Positions 36,594 to 44,977 of a stretch of DNA of 64,000 bases are shown one piece after another. The number at the start of each line of letters is the position of its first letter. Within the stretch, counting starts at the first letter, position 1. Below the pieces are notes generated by a model. The model was not told the DNA's origin, searched no databases, and was given only the letters and a program-made list of their open reading frames with translations. This DNA is from Mariprofundaceae bacterium (lineage in GTDB: Bacteria; Pseudomonadota; Zetaproteobacteria; Mariprofundales; Mariprofundaceae): NCBI GenBank assembly GCA_030950925.1, contig JAUZQO010000009.1:62001-126000 (forward strand). Reading direction: 5' to 3'. Both the position numbers and the translations under genes were made by a program.

Positions 36594-37335
36594 TTGACAT
36601 TTTCTCTACCACGAATGGCGAGGATCTCTACTACGCTATACAAGCCTAGCCTCAGTGGTTGCCAACACATCCACTCCAGAGGCTAACACGGCATCGCCCT
36701 GCCGCTAAAAAGCCTTTGCAGCGATATATTCTTTGCCATCGGACACGCAGACATGATGGCAATACCTCAGTCAATACCGACTATACTGTGCTTAAGGCAT
36801 GTCAATATAACACAAGAGACACATACCCATACTTTCCGTTTCGAGTCATCGTTGCGGATTTTAGTTTGCCTTTCAACTCACATGACTTACGGCACTTAAC
36901 CCTATCAAGTTTGGGTGGTTTGATGCGATCATTTTCGAGCGACATGCCCTGCGGGAAAGTGAACGATTTTTTTATATTCTTCTTTTTGAAGCGTGGCACT
37001 CGCTTGTTGGCTTGATTCTTATCGAAACAATCAAGCATGGCACGGTCAAACTGTTTGAGAGTCTGCTGACAACATTGGCTAGGTGCAGCGTTGAGCCCAT
37101 TCATTTCTTCGAATTTATTCCAAAAGTTGCTCATATTCCAGTTTAGCTCATGATACCAAATGATAGGCACTGTCCATTCAAGCCTATCTTTGCTCAACCA
37201 TACAGCACGGTGATGACCTGAAAAGGTACACATCAACTTGCGTTGAAACCCAATCAGCTCAAGCCTGTATTTAAATCCCTTGCGAACCTTCATATTGCAA
37301 TCATAGTTAAGCATATAGTTTAGTCAATTGGATGC
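36594..37335 (-). mobile_element. Internally deleted IS200/IS605-type (TnpB-only) element
   Basis: The minus-strand tnpB reading (listed separately) is flanked on its 3' side by an element-end-like sequence ending in ATGTCAA. In plus coordinates this is TTGACAT at 36594-36600, with the hairpin-prone GAGATCCTCGCCATTCGTGG just inside. The 5' boundary is estimated a few tens of bases upstream of the tnpB start (about 37335). No tnpA is present. It lies in the gap between the giant gene and map. The left boundary is well supported; the right one is approximate. Confidence 0.6.
36636..37293 (-). pseudogene. tnpB: TnpB (OrfB) pseudogene, frameshifted and internally deleted
   Basis: The N-terminal part reads MKVRKGFKYRLELIGFQRKL onward for about 160 codons, typical of IS605 OrfB proteins. 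It is followed by VPRFKKKNIKKSFTFPQG. It then meets frame changes and stops: SIVGID (RuvC-I Asp), a stop, then VSDGKEYIAAKAF in another frame. It jumps straight to a C-terminal piece, GDAVLASGVDVLATTEARLV, ending at TAG (36636-36638). About 200 residues, including the RuvC-II/III sites and zinc finger, are missing, so it cannot be an active RNA-guided nuclease. Confidence 0.75.
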
Positions 37336-37393
37336 TTACACACCGTGACTACTTTTACAGCTAGCTTAGTATTTCCGTATCCATGCAGGCAAT

Positions 37394-38149
37394 TTATATT
37401 ACATCTGGCAGTGTTAATATTTCCACACCATCACCCGTTACCAGCAAAGTATGTTCAAACTGTGCTGACAATGACTTATCACGTGTCACAACTGTCCATT
37501 TATCGCCCAATACTTTGACTGCTGCCTTACCAATATTCACCATCGGTTCAATGGTAAACACCATACCTTGCTTCAACACCATACCTGTATTCGCCTTACC
37601 ATAATGCAATACTTGTGGTTCTTCATGAAATACCCGACCAATCCCATGACCACAATATTCCCGCACCACACCACACTTCTTTCCTTCCACATATTGTTGA
37701 ATGACATGCCCAATATCACCCAAAGTCGCCCCAGGTTTTACCACCGATATACCTAATTCTAGCGCATAACGTGCCACCTCGGTTACTTTTCTTGTGCGAA
37801 TTTTAGGTTCACCGACATAAAATGTTTTACTCGTATCCCCATGCCAACCATTGATGATACTTGTTACATCCACATTGATAATATCGCCATTTTTCAATTG
37901 CTTATCAGATGGAATACCATGGCACACCACGTGGTTCACCGATGTACATACAGACTTCGGAAACCCATGGTAATTAAGCGGAGCAGGAATCGCGCCATGT
38001 TTGATGGTATAGTCATGCACAATTTCATTGATTTCATTGGTGGTGATACCAGGCTGAATATATGCCTCAATCATCACCAAAGTATTGGCTGCGTGATGAC
38101 ATGCAGGACGCATTTGTTCAATTTCTTGCGGAGTTTTGATGTTAACCAT
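37394..38149 (-). CDS. map: Methionine aminopeptidase, type I
   Basis: Map removes the initiator methionine. The 251-residue protein has the pita-bread fold metal ligands in order: INVDVTSIINGWHGDTSKTF (two Asp), CGHGIGRVFHEEPQVLHYG (His), MVFTIEPMVN (Glu) and QFEHTLLVT (Glu). I start at MVNIKTP (38149), with GGAAGG upstream at rather long spacing. An in-frame ATG seven codons earlier (38170) lacks a ribosome-binding site but is not excluded. It is divergent from sixA. Confidence 0.95.
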   Translation of the reverse strand: MVNIKTPQEIEQMRPACHHAANTLVMIEAYIQPGITTNEINEIVHDYTIKHGAIPAPLNYHGFPKSVCTSVNHVVCHGIPSDKQLKNGDIINVDVTSIINGWHGDTSKTFYVGEPKIRTRKVTEVARYALELGISVVKPGATLGDIGHVIQQYVEGKKCGVVREYCGHGIGRVFHEEPQVLHYGKANTGMVLKQGMVFTIEPMVNIGKAAVKVLGDKWTVVTRDKSLSAQFEHTLLVTGDGVEILTLPDVI

Positions 38150-38233
38150 GTATCTTTTTTTACCTTCCATATAAGTTTGCGAGGAGGCGAAAGCTGTCCT
38201 ATTTTCGCTTAAAAATCATCCACAGGAGAAAAC

Positions 38234-38704
38234 ATGCGTCTATATTTGGTTCAACATGCCGCTGCAACATCCAAAGAAGAAGGTTCCACACGACCGCTCA
38301 CACCACAAGGCAGGGAAGATATTGTACGAACAGGTGGTTTCTTAAGTCTATTTGAACGTCCTAAACCAACCCATATCATTCATTCTGATAAATTGCGTAG
38401 TCAACAAACCGCGCAAATGCTTGCCGAAGCTTGGGGCTGCCAAGGTATTGAAAAAAACTTGGATTTATCTCCACGCTCTGACCCAAATATATGGGCCAAA
38501 CGTTTGATTGAAATCCATGAAGACACACTATTGGTAGGACACCTACCGCATCTACAACATTTAGCAGCTATTTTACTCTGTCAAAATGCCAAACGTAAAG
38601 TCATACAGTTTCGCAATGCAGGCATCACATGCTTGGAACGCGAAGAAAATAATTGGAGCCTTATCTGGCAAGTCTACCCGCAACTTTTTTATCCACAGGA
38701 TTAA
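38234..38704 (+). CDS. sixA: SixA-like phosphohistidine phosphatase
   Basis: This is a 156-residue member of the histidine phosphatase superfamily. The catalytic His is in YLVQHAAATSKEEG, where Gln replaces the usual Arg of RHG, as in many bacterial SixA homologues. The family segments TRPLTPQGRED, HSDKLRSQQTAQML and LLVGHLPHLQHL with the second His are present. SixA dephosphorylates phospho-His on HPt or PTS proteins in E. coli. It starts behind AGGAG and is followed 60 bp later by hpnC. Confidence 0.88.
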   Translation: MRLYLVQHAAATSKEEGSTRPLTPQGREDIVRTGGFLSLFERPKPTHIIHSDKLRSQQTAQMLAEAWGCQGIEKNLDLSPRSDPNIWAKRLIEIHEDTLLVGHLPHLQHLAAILLCQNAKRKVIQFRNAGITCLEREENNWSLIWQVYPQLFYPQD

Positions 38705-38764
38705 AATCCTGTCGAACTTGAGCCCATGTGTTGCGTACAATTCTGTCCACCATAAGATGCCCCA

Positions 38765-39658
38765 ATGACTGAACCTCAGCCTCCCAAGCCTAGCCTCCAA
38801 GAAGCTTATCATTATTGCCAAGATCTAGCCTCTCAACATTATGAGAATTTCCCGACTGCCTCCAAGCTTATTCATGCAAGCTTACGCCCAGCCGTGGCTG
38901 CGATTTATGCCTTTGCACGCACCGCAGATGACATTGCTGATGAAGGTCTTGCATCTCCAGAGGAACGGCTGCAACAACTGGATGCTTGGGAAGCTTTACT
39001 CGATACGCTTCCACAAAGCTTTGAACATCAATGTATTCACATCGCACTCAATGATGCTATTCAACGATTTCACCTGCCTCTTCAAGCTTTGCGTGATTTA
39101 TTAACCGCCTTTCGCATGGATTGCCGTATTCAATCGTATCATCAAGAGAGTGAGCTGATGCAATACTGCCAGTATTCTGCCAATCCTGTGGGGCGATTGA
39201 TGTTAGCCTTACACGGCATCCATGATGCTAAAGCCTTGCAAGCCTCCGATGCGATTTGTACTGCCTTACAACTTTGCAATTTTTGGCAAGATTTTTCAGT
39301 CGACCATCCCAAGGGACGTTGCTACTTACCTGAATCATGGTTACAAACCCACAACATCACAGCCAACCAGCTTATCCAAGGTGATGTGGATATTCAGCAA
39401 GCCCACGCTCCCATTCAACATGCCTTTGATGTTACAGAAGCCTTATTTCATCAAGGGCAAGAACTTTTCCCCATGTTACCTTTTCGTTTGCGCTTGCAGA
39501 TTGTGGCAACATGGCATGGCGGTATGAGTATTCTAAAAGCCAGCCAAGCATTGGATAACCCTTTAAGCACCCGTCCAAAACTTCATAAAAAAGATTGGCT
39601 TATCATGCTTCCTAAAATACTTTGGGATGCACTCTTTCCCCACAAGGCAAATGGATGA
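38765..39658 (+). CDS. hpnC: Squalene biosynthesis protein HpnC
   Basis: HpnC converts presqualene diphosphate to hydroxysqualene in the bacterial HpnCDE route. The 297-residue squalene/phytoene-synthase fold shows HASLRPAVAAIYAFARTADDIADEG (first Asp-rich motif, about residues 35-59) and ALQLCNFWQDFSVDHPKGRCYLP (second, about 165-187). The NFWQD form is typical of HpnC. It overlaps hpnD by four bases (ATGA). FPP condensation would be done by HpnD. Confidence 0.93.
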   Translation: MTEPQPPKPSLQEAYHYCQDLASQHYENFPTASKLIHASLRPAVAAIYAFARTADDIADEGLASPEERLQQLDAWEALLDTLPQSFEHQCIHIALNDAIQRFHLPLQALRDLLTAFRMDCRIQSYHQESELMQYCQYSANPVGRLMLALHGIHDAKALQASDAICTALQLCNFWQDFSVDHPKGRCYLPESWLQTHNITANQLIQGDVDIQQAHAPIQHAFDVTEALFHQGQELFPMLPFRLRLQIVATWHGGMSILKASQALDNPLSTRPKLHKKDWLIMLPKILWDALFPHKANG

Positions 39659-40542
39659 CCCCTCAAGATTACTGTCAACAACGCACCCGTGATTCAGGTT
39701 CTTCTTTTTTTTATGCCTTTAATTTTTTACCCGATACCAAGCGTCGAGGCATGATGGCACTGTATGCCTTTTGTCGTGAAGTGGATGATGTTGCCGATGA
39801 AATCAAAGACCAACAAGAAGCCCTGCAACAGATCCAGCAATGGCGGGATGAAATTTATACTGTCTTCCATGCTCAACCCAAACATCCTGTGGGGAAAGAG
39901 CTACAGTGGGCTTGCCAACATTTTTCTTGGGATGAAGAATTATTCTATGAACTTATAGATGGCATGCTCACTGACATTGAACACAAACCTTTCATTAAAA
40001 GTAGTGATTTAAGCCTTTATTGCTACCGTGTCGCAGGCGTTGTGGGTTTATTGACCATTGAAGTTTTTGGTTATCACCAGCGTCAATCACGTCAATTTGC
40101 CAGCACACTTGGTGAAGCCCTGCAACTGACCAATATTTTACGTGATATTCCCGAGGATATTCAACGCGAACGCATTTATTTGCCCCAACAAATTCGCTCC
40201 CAATTTCATGTGAGTGACCAAGATTTACATGAAGGAAAAATGACCAACCATCTACAATCATTATTGCATCATTATGAAAAAAAAACCGAACAAGCCTATC
40301 AACATGCTTTAAGCAGCTTGCCGCTTGAGGATCGTATCAGTTTACGTCCATCTATCATCATGGCTGCCATTTACCATGCACAATTCCAAAAAATGAAAAC
40401 ATTTGATTTTAATGTTTGGCAACATTCAGGACGCATATCATCATGGCAAAAAATTCGTATTGCTTGGCACATGTGGCGTTATGAAAAAAAATATGCGTGC
40501 AAGCAAGATGATACACGTTACCCCCTTAGATGGGATATTTGA
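39655..40542 (+). CDS. hpnD: Presqualene diphosphate synthase HpnD
   Basis: HpnD condenses two farnesyl diphosphates to presqualene diphosphate. The 295-residue protein begins MTPQDYCQQRTRDSGSSFFY. Its two Asp-rich motifs are RRGMMALYAFCREVDDVADE and EALQLTNILRDIPEDIQRERIYLP. The latter NILRD form distinguishes it from HpnC. The true start is ATG 39655, overlapping the hpnC stop; an earlier in-frame ATG lies within hpnC. Confidence 0.94.
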   Translation: MTPQDYCQQRTRDSGSSFFYAFNFLPDTKRRGMMALYAFCREVDDVADEIKDQQEALQQIQQWRDEIYTVFHAQPKHPVGKELQWACQHFSWDEELFYELIDGMLTDIEHKPFIKSSDLSLYCYRVAGVVGLLTIEVFGYHQRQSRQFASTLGEALQLTNILRDIPEDIQRERIYLPQQIRSQFHVSDQDLHEGKMTNHLQSLLHHYEKKTEQAYQHALSSLPLEDRISLRPSIIMAAIYHAQFQKMKTFDFNVWQHSGRISSWQKIRIAWHMWRYEKKYACKQDDTRYPLRWDI

Positions 40543-40543
40543 G

Positions 40544-41809
40544 ATGACACCCAACAAGCTTGCAGTGATCGGTGGCGGACTCACAGGGTTAACAACAGCT
40601 ATCCGTGCTGCACAGAAGGGCTATAATGTTGATTTATATGAATCTGCGCCCACTTTGGGTGGTCGAACGCGTTCTTTTTTTCATACTCCCACGCAAACAT
40701 GGGTCGATAACGGCCCTCATTTATTGATTGGGGTTTATCAACAAACCCTAGCCTTACTCACAGAAGTAGGTGCTTCGTCATTCATTCAATGGCAAGATAC
40801 ATTAACATTGCCTTTGTGGGATATGAGGCGCGGTCATTTCGCTTTAACAACGTCCTCCAAACTTCCCTTTTCAATGGCACTGATTGATGCCGTATTACGC
40901 ATGCCTCAACACGGTTTAAAATCATTGCCCAGCTTGATTCGCTTGGCTATCTCGATGAAATTCACCCAGCAAGGCACAGTATCCGATTGGATGAACCGCC
41001 AACGTATCTGCTCTCCACTGCAACGGGATATGATTGAGGTTTTATGTTTGGGGGCGATGAATGAACCCATGCAAAGCGCGGATGCTGCCAGTTTTTGTTA
41101 TGTCCTCAACGAAGCATTTTCCAAACATATCCATGCCCGTTTGGGTTGGTTTACACAACCGTTATCACAAGCCTTAATCCAACCTTTGGAAGCTTATTGT
41201 CAACAACTTGGCATACGTATTCACACATCATCACGCATTGTTCAGCTTACAAAAAACACAGATGATTGCACATTATATACACGCCATAAGCAGCAGGTTT
41301 ATGATCATATCATGATGGCAACATCAGCAAGCATCCGCAATCAACTGCTTGGCATAGAACAGAGCATCGAGACGCAATCTATTTGTAATGTTCACCTATG
41401 GTTTAAGGAAAAGCTTCAATTAGAACATCCTTTTATAGGTGGTGTGGATACTTACGGACAATGGTTCTTTGATGTGAGTCAGCAACATCATGAGCATACA
41501 GGTCTGTCCCACCTATGTGTTGTCATCAGTGCCGATCAGTCCAAACTTTCTAAACAAGAAAAAATTGGGCGTGTTTTGAAAGAACTACAAGCTATAACAC
41601 AGCAACCCACGCTCAAACCAATCCACCATCAAATGATTACCGTGAAAGATGCGACCCATGTTGTTCGCTCACATGCAACATTAACGATGCCAACATGTAT
41701 CATGGATGCTTGCGAACAACCACAATCGGGTGAGCTTCCTGCCACCATTGAAACAGCGGTTCTGCGCGGTGAAGAAGTGGCAAGAAAACTCCCCAATATC
41801 AATCTCTAA
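40544..41809 (+). CDS. hpnE: Hydroxysqualene dehydroxylase HpnE
   Basis: This FAD-dependent amine-oxidase-fold enzyme reduces hydroxysqualene to squalene, completing HpnCDE. The 421-residue protein starts MTPNKLAVIGGGLTGLTTA with the dinucleotide-binding loop. It continues VDLYESAPTLGGRTRSFF and closes with the FAD-binding C-terminal segment GELPATIETAVLRGEEVAR. ATG 40544 is one base after the hpnD stop. A longer frame starting inside hpnD is not needed. It converges on yajQ with an 11-bp overlap. No squalene-hopene cyclase gene is in the window. Confidence 0.93.
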   Translation: MTPNKLAVIGGGLTGLTTAIRAAQKGYNVDLYESAPTLGGRTRSFFHTPTQTWVDNGPHLLIGVYQQTLALLTEVGASSFIQWQDTLTLPLWDMRRGHFALTTSSKLPFSMALIDAVLRMPQHGLKSLPSLIRLAISMKFTQQGTVSDWMNRQRICSPLQRDMIEVLCLGAMNEPMQSADAASFCYVLNEAFSKHIHARLGWFTQPLSQALIQPLEAYCQQLGIRIHTSSRIVQLTKNTDDCTLYTRHKQQVYDHIMMATSASIRNQLLGIEQSIETQSICNVHLWFKEKLQLEHPFIGGVDTYGQWFFDVSQQHHEHTGLSHLCVVISADQSKLSKQEKIGRVLKELQAITQQPTLKPIHHQMITVKDATHVVRSHATLTMPTCIMDACEQPQSGELPATIETAVLRGEEVARKLPNINL

Positions 41810-42284
41810 AATTGGTAAAACTCAATGGTCGATCCACATCCATGCCACGCACCAATGTCATCACCGCTTGTAAATCATCACGTTTTTTACCTGTCACACG
41901 CACTTGTTCACCCTGAATGGAAGCTTGCACCTTCATTTTTTCATCCTTGATGCGTTTGACAATTTTTTTCGCGCTATCTTTATCCACACCCTGTTTCACG
42001 CTAATCACCTGACGGCGTGCATCACCACTGGCGGCTTCAATATCACCATAGTCCAGTGAGTTGACTTCCAATTTACGCCGTACCATTTTGGCACGTAAAA
42101 TTTCAGCCACGGTGTTGAGATTGTTCACATCATCGCCCACCAAGGTAACTTGACCATCCTTCAATTCAATGCTCGCTTGGCTATGCTTAAAATCATAACG
42201 GGTGGTGATTTCTTTTTTCACCTGATTGACAGCATTGTCCATCTCTTGCTCATTTACTTCACATACAATATCAAAACTCGGCAT
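41799..42284 (-). CDS. yajQ: YajQ family nucleotide-binding protein
   Basis: The 161-residue protein has the conserved opening MPSFDIVCEVNEQEMDNAVN and then TTRYDFKHSQASIEL. The two-domain ferredoxin-like pattern continues with KKIVKRIKDEKMKVQASIQG and VTGKKRDDLQAVMTLVRG, ending PLSFTNFRD. YajQ proteins bind nucleic acid or nucleotides, and some bind cyclic di-GMP. The exact role here is not known. Its 3' end overlaps hpnE convergently. Confidence 0.95.
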   Translation of the reverse strand: MPSFDIVCEVNEQEMDNAVNQVKKEITTRYDFKHSQASIELKDGQVTLVGDDVNNLNTVAEILRAKMVRRKLEVNSLDYGDIEAASGDARRQVISVKQGVDKDSAKKIVKRIKDEKMKVQASIQGEQVRVTGKKRDDLQAVMTLVRGMDVDRPLSFTNFRD

Positions 42285-42287
42285 TTT

Positions 42288-42599
42288 TTACCCCAACTCC
42301 CAAATTGTTTTACACTTCTCACAAATCAAACCCTGCCCCTTAGAAAAAGCAATGGCTTGATGGCAATGTGGACATACCAAAGCATGAAGAAGCCTTTGGT
42401 TTAACACCACGAAAACGCCAATCGAAATCACCAAACCTATACCTAAAAAATACCACATCCAAGCCGACTGCCAGAAAGCCAGACCCATCGATACTGCCAT
42501 CACGGCTGTATCAATCATGGCAATTTTTGAAAATACCATGAGGAATGGATTATTCGGAAATTTTTTTGATTTCAACGCTTTGTCTCTTATCACATTCAA
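42288..42599 (-). CDS. Small membrane protein with Cys4 ribbon, unknown
   Basis: The 103-residue protein has two membrane helices (about 25-45 and 48-68) and a C-terminal ribbon, ALVCPHCHQAIAF followed by LICEKCKTIWELG. It overlaps the fimV stop by four bases and lies three bases before yajQ, so it is probably co-transcribed with both. No family is recognised. Layout resembles the protein at 28165-28500. Confidence 0.65.
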   Translation of the reverse strand: MNVIRDKALKSKKFPNNPFLMVFSKIAMIDTAVMAVSMGLAFWQSAWMWYFLGIGLVISIGVFVVLNQRLLHALVCPHCHQAIAFSKGQGLICEKCKTIWELG

Positions 42600-44884
42600 A
42601 GGACTTTTCCCTCACTGTCATGCATGATTTCACTTTCAGAGAGGACATCCTGATCCTCAAATAAATCATCACTTTCTGCCACTGCTGCCTCCAAATTATA
42701 CAGTTTTTCTACAGCCACAGCATGTAAATCATCCAATAATAATGGTTCTTCATTAAACTCAAAATTAAAGCTCTCGTCTTCCATAACTTTAGAGGCATTT
42801 TGATAGGTGCTTTGTGCTTCTTCAAGCATGGGCATGACAGGTAAATCTGCATCTATAGCATTCAAATGATCTTGAGTGAGTCCACTTTCAATAGCCACAT
42901 CTTCTGTATCATCTTCTAAACTTAAATCAGCAAAGTTAAAATCTAAAGCCTCTTGGTTTTCAATAGAACAGGGGACTTCATATTGCTCACTTGTCATAAC
43001 CAAGTCATCTTCGACCTGTTCCATAAAGAACTCTGAAAGGTTTTTTTCTTCATGCACTTGCGTGAGTAAAGGTTTATCATTCAATGCATCATCAGACTCT
43101 TTCTTGACTTCAAGCGTATTGATATGTTCCGCGCCATCAGTGACCGTTGGAATACCATCAAAACCAATGTCTTCCATACTTTCAAATGTCTGTTCTGAGT
43201 TTTCATTATTGACAATCAAATGCGGAGGATTTTGAATCACCGTATCATCTATATCACGTACTCTTGATTCCATATCATCGTCATAGCTCAAGCCAGCTAC
43301 CACTTGAGCAAGCACCAATGCCTGCCAAACATTGCTGGGAATACGGTCACAAAATACCCGCCATTGCATCTCATTTAAACCATCATGCCGTTGACGGACA
43401 TAACTATCACGATTTTCGATTTGATCCCTTGCATGGTACAAGCAAACCTTTAAGGCTGATAAGCGTGGGTTATCAACTTGTCCACCACCTTGCAGGCGAT
43501 CCAGCATTCTTTGTGCCAATGTGTAATCCTTGTGATCAATCGCCCGTTCAATATCATAAATATGATTTTCAATACTGTTGACCACCATGGATTCAGTGTC
43601 TGTATTCGAACGTACCGCCGAACTTCCCTTGCCAACACCGTCTTCTTCCAACATATCAACAGACTTCTTTTTCAATCGAATATAGAGAAAAAGCAGTCCC
43701 ATAGCATTCAACAGAAACAAGACCAACAACCCCCCGCGCCACAGCCAAGGATTATCATATTGGGAAAAAAGTTGGTCAACTTGAATCTGTAGTGCCAACT
43801 GGTCTTGATTTACTTGTTTCACTACATGTTCCAAGCCATCAACTTTGACATTCACTCTACCCAATGCCAAATCCATACCATCCATACGAATATGCGATGC
43901 CATACTTTTTTTATACATTGCATTCAAACGTTTTTTCACAGCTGCAATATTTTCAATCACAACAGCTTGCTTTAAAATCAATTCTGATTTGGATACTGTT
44001 TTTGGCATCATTTTTGCAGAAATATGTCCCACATAATGCAGCTTGGATCCTTGTTTCACCCTTACAGGTTCCAGTATGAGGCTAGGAGACTTCTTCACCT
44101 CACTTGAAGCAGCAGGTGCAGATAACAATATTTTCAATTGTTCGGCATGTGGCACATTCAAAAATACACCCGATTTCAAACGGTTAATATTACCATCATC
44201 AAAAGCATCAGCGTTTAGACGATACAAAGCGCGCATCACAGCATGATTGGAATAACGTTTATCTTTGCGCAACCGATAAGCAATGGTACTCAAGCTATCA
44301 CCCGAACGTACAGGTCCATAACGCCAAGTACGTGCCCAATCTGGATCTTCCACACGCACTGGCTTGAAGGCTTTGATACGATATTTTCCTGGATGTTTTT
44401 TCGACTTTTGTACGGATAAATGCATCACTTTTTCATGCTGGGTGTCATGATTTTTCGGCGGTGAAAAGGACACAGGATCCAACATCACCTTAATTTGTTT
44501 ATAATAATGATGCTGTCTATCTTTCGCTTCTAAGACAAATGAAACCAAAGCCATCGACATTGGATCATAAGAGAGGATTTCCACATAAGGATGATTCTTT
44601 TGCTCATGATGAATCACCAAATGTAATTGTGAGACATCCATATAAAGCTGCAAACCCCATTTTTTGTATACATCAGGCTTTGCCAAATCAATAAAGATTT
44701 GACTTAATACTTCACCTTTATTCAAGCTAATCGGCAAATAAATGCGTAGCGGTTCACCCAAGTGGCTTTTAATCACTGGGGCACCAAAACCAAATGCTTG
44801 CGCAGCATAAGGCATCACCAATACACCAGCCATACAGGCCGCGTATTTTAGCCATGCAAAAACAATACGGTTTATTGTATTCAG
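42596..44884 (-). CDS. fimV: FimV/HubP-like polar or motility protein, probable CTG start
   Basis: FimV/HubP proteins organise cell poles and support type IV pilus or twitching function. The N-terminus after the signal (FGAPVIKSHLGEPLRIYLPI) is the FimV-specific block. A LysM-like domain, GPVRSGDSLSTIAYRLRKDK, is near residue 188, a membrane helix at about 381-403, then a long acidic cytoplasmic region. The first ATG (44833) would give only MAGVLVMPYAAQA. Reading 17 codons further to CTG 44884, behind a G7 tract, yields a proper basic-plus-hydrophobic signal peptide (LNTINRIVFAWLKYAACMAG). I therefore prefer the CTG start. Confidence 0.82.
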   Translation of the reverse strand: MNTINRIVFAWLKYAACMAGVLVMPYAAQAFGFGAPVIKSHLGEPLRIYLPISLNKGEVLSQIFIDLAKPDVYKKWGLQLYMDVSQLHLVIHHEQKNHPYVEILSYDPMSMALVSFVLEAKDRQHHYYKQIKVMLDPVSFSPPKNHDTQHEKVMHLSVQKSKKHPGKYRIKAFKPVRVEDPDWARTWRYGPVRSGDSLSTIAYRLRKDKRYSNHAVMRALYRLNADAFDDGNINRLKSGVFLNVPHAEQLKILLSAPAASSEVKKSPSLILEPVRVKQGSKLHYVGHISAKMMPKTVSKSELILKQAVVIENIAAVKKRLNAMYKKSMASHIRMDGMDLALGRVNVKVDGLEHVVKQVNQDQLALQIQVDQLFSQYDNPWLWRGGLLVLFLLNAMGLLFLYIRLKKKSVDMLEEDGVGKGSSAVRSNTDTESMVVNSIENHIYDIERAIDHKDYTLAQRMLDRLQGGGQVDNPRLSALKVCLYHARDQIENRDSYVRQRHDGLNEMQWRVFCDRIPSNVWQALVLAQVVAGLSYDDDMESRVRDIDDTVIQNPPHLIVNNENSEQTFESMEDIGFDGIPTVTDGAEHINTLEVKKESDDALNDKPLLTQVHEEKNLSEFFMEQVEDDLVMTSEQYEVPCSIENQEALDFNFADLSLEDDTEDVAIESGLTQDHLNAIDADLPVMPMLEEAQSTYQNASKVMEDESFNFEFNEEPLLLDDLHAVAVEKLYNLEAAVAESDDLFEDQDVLSESEIMHDSEGKVL

Positions 44885-44977
44885 AATATCCCCCCCTTGC
44901 TAAAATCTGTCTGGCTTAGTTCATCTCACTCAACGCACACCCATGACCTAAGCCCAACAGACTCCCAGTGATACAAA

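Noticed and set aside
36802-37293. Active RNA-guided TnpB nuclease
   Set aside because: Frameshifts, stops and loss of RuvC-II/III and the zinc finger exclude activity.
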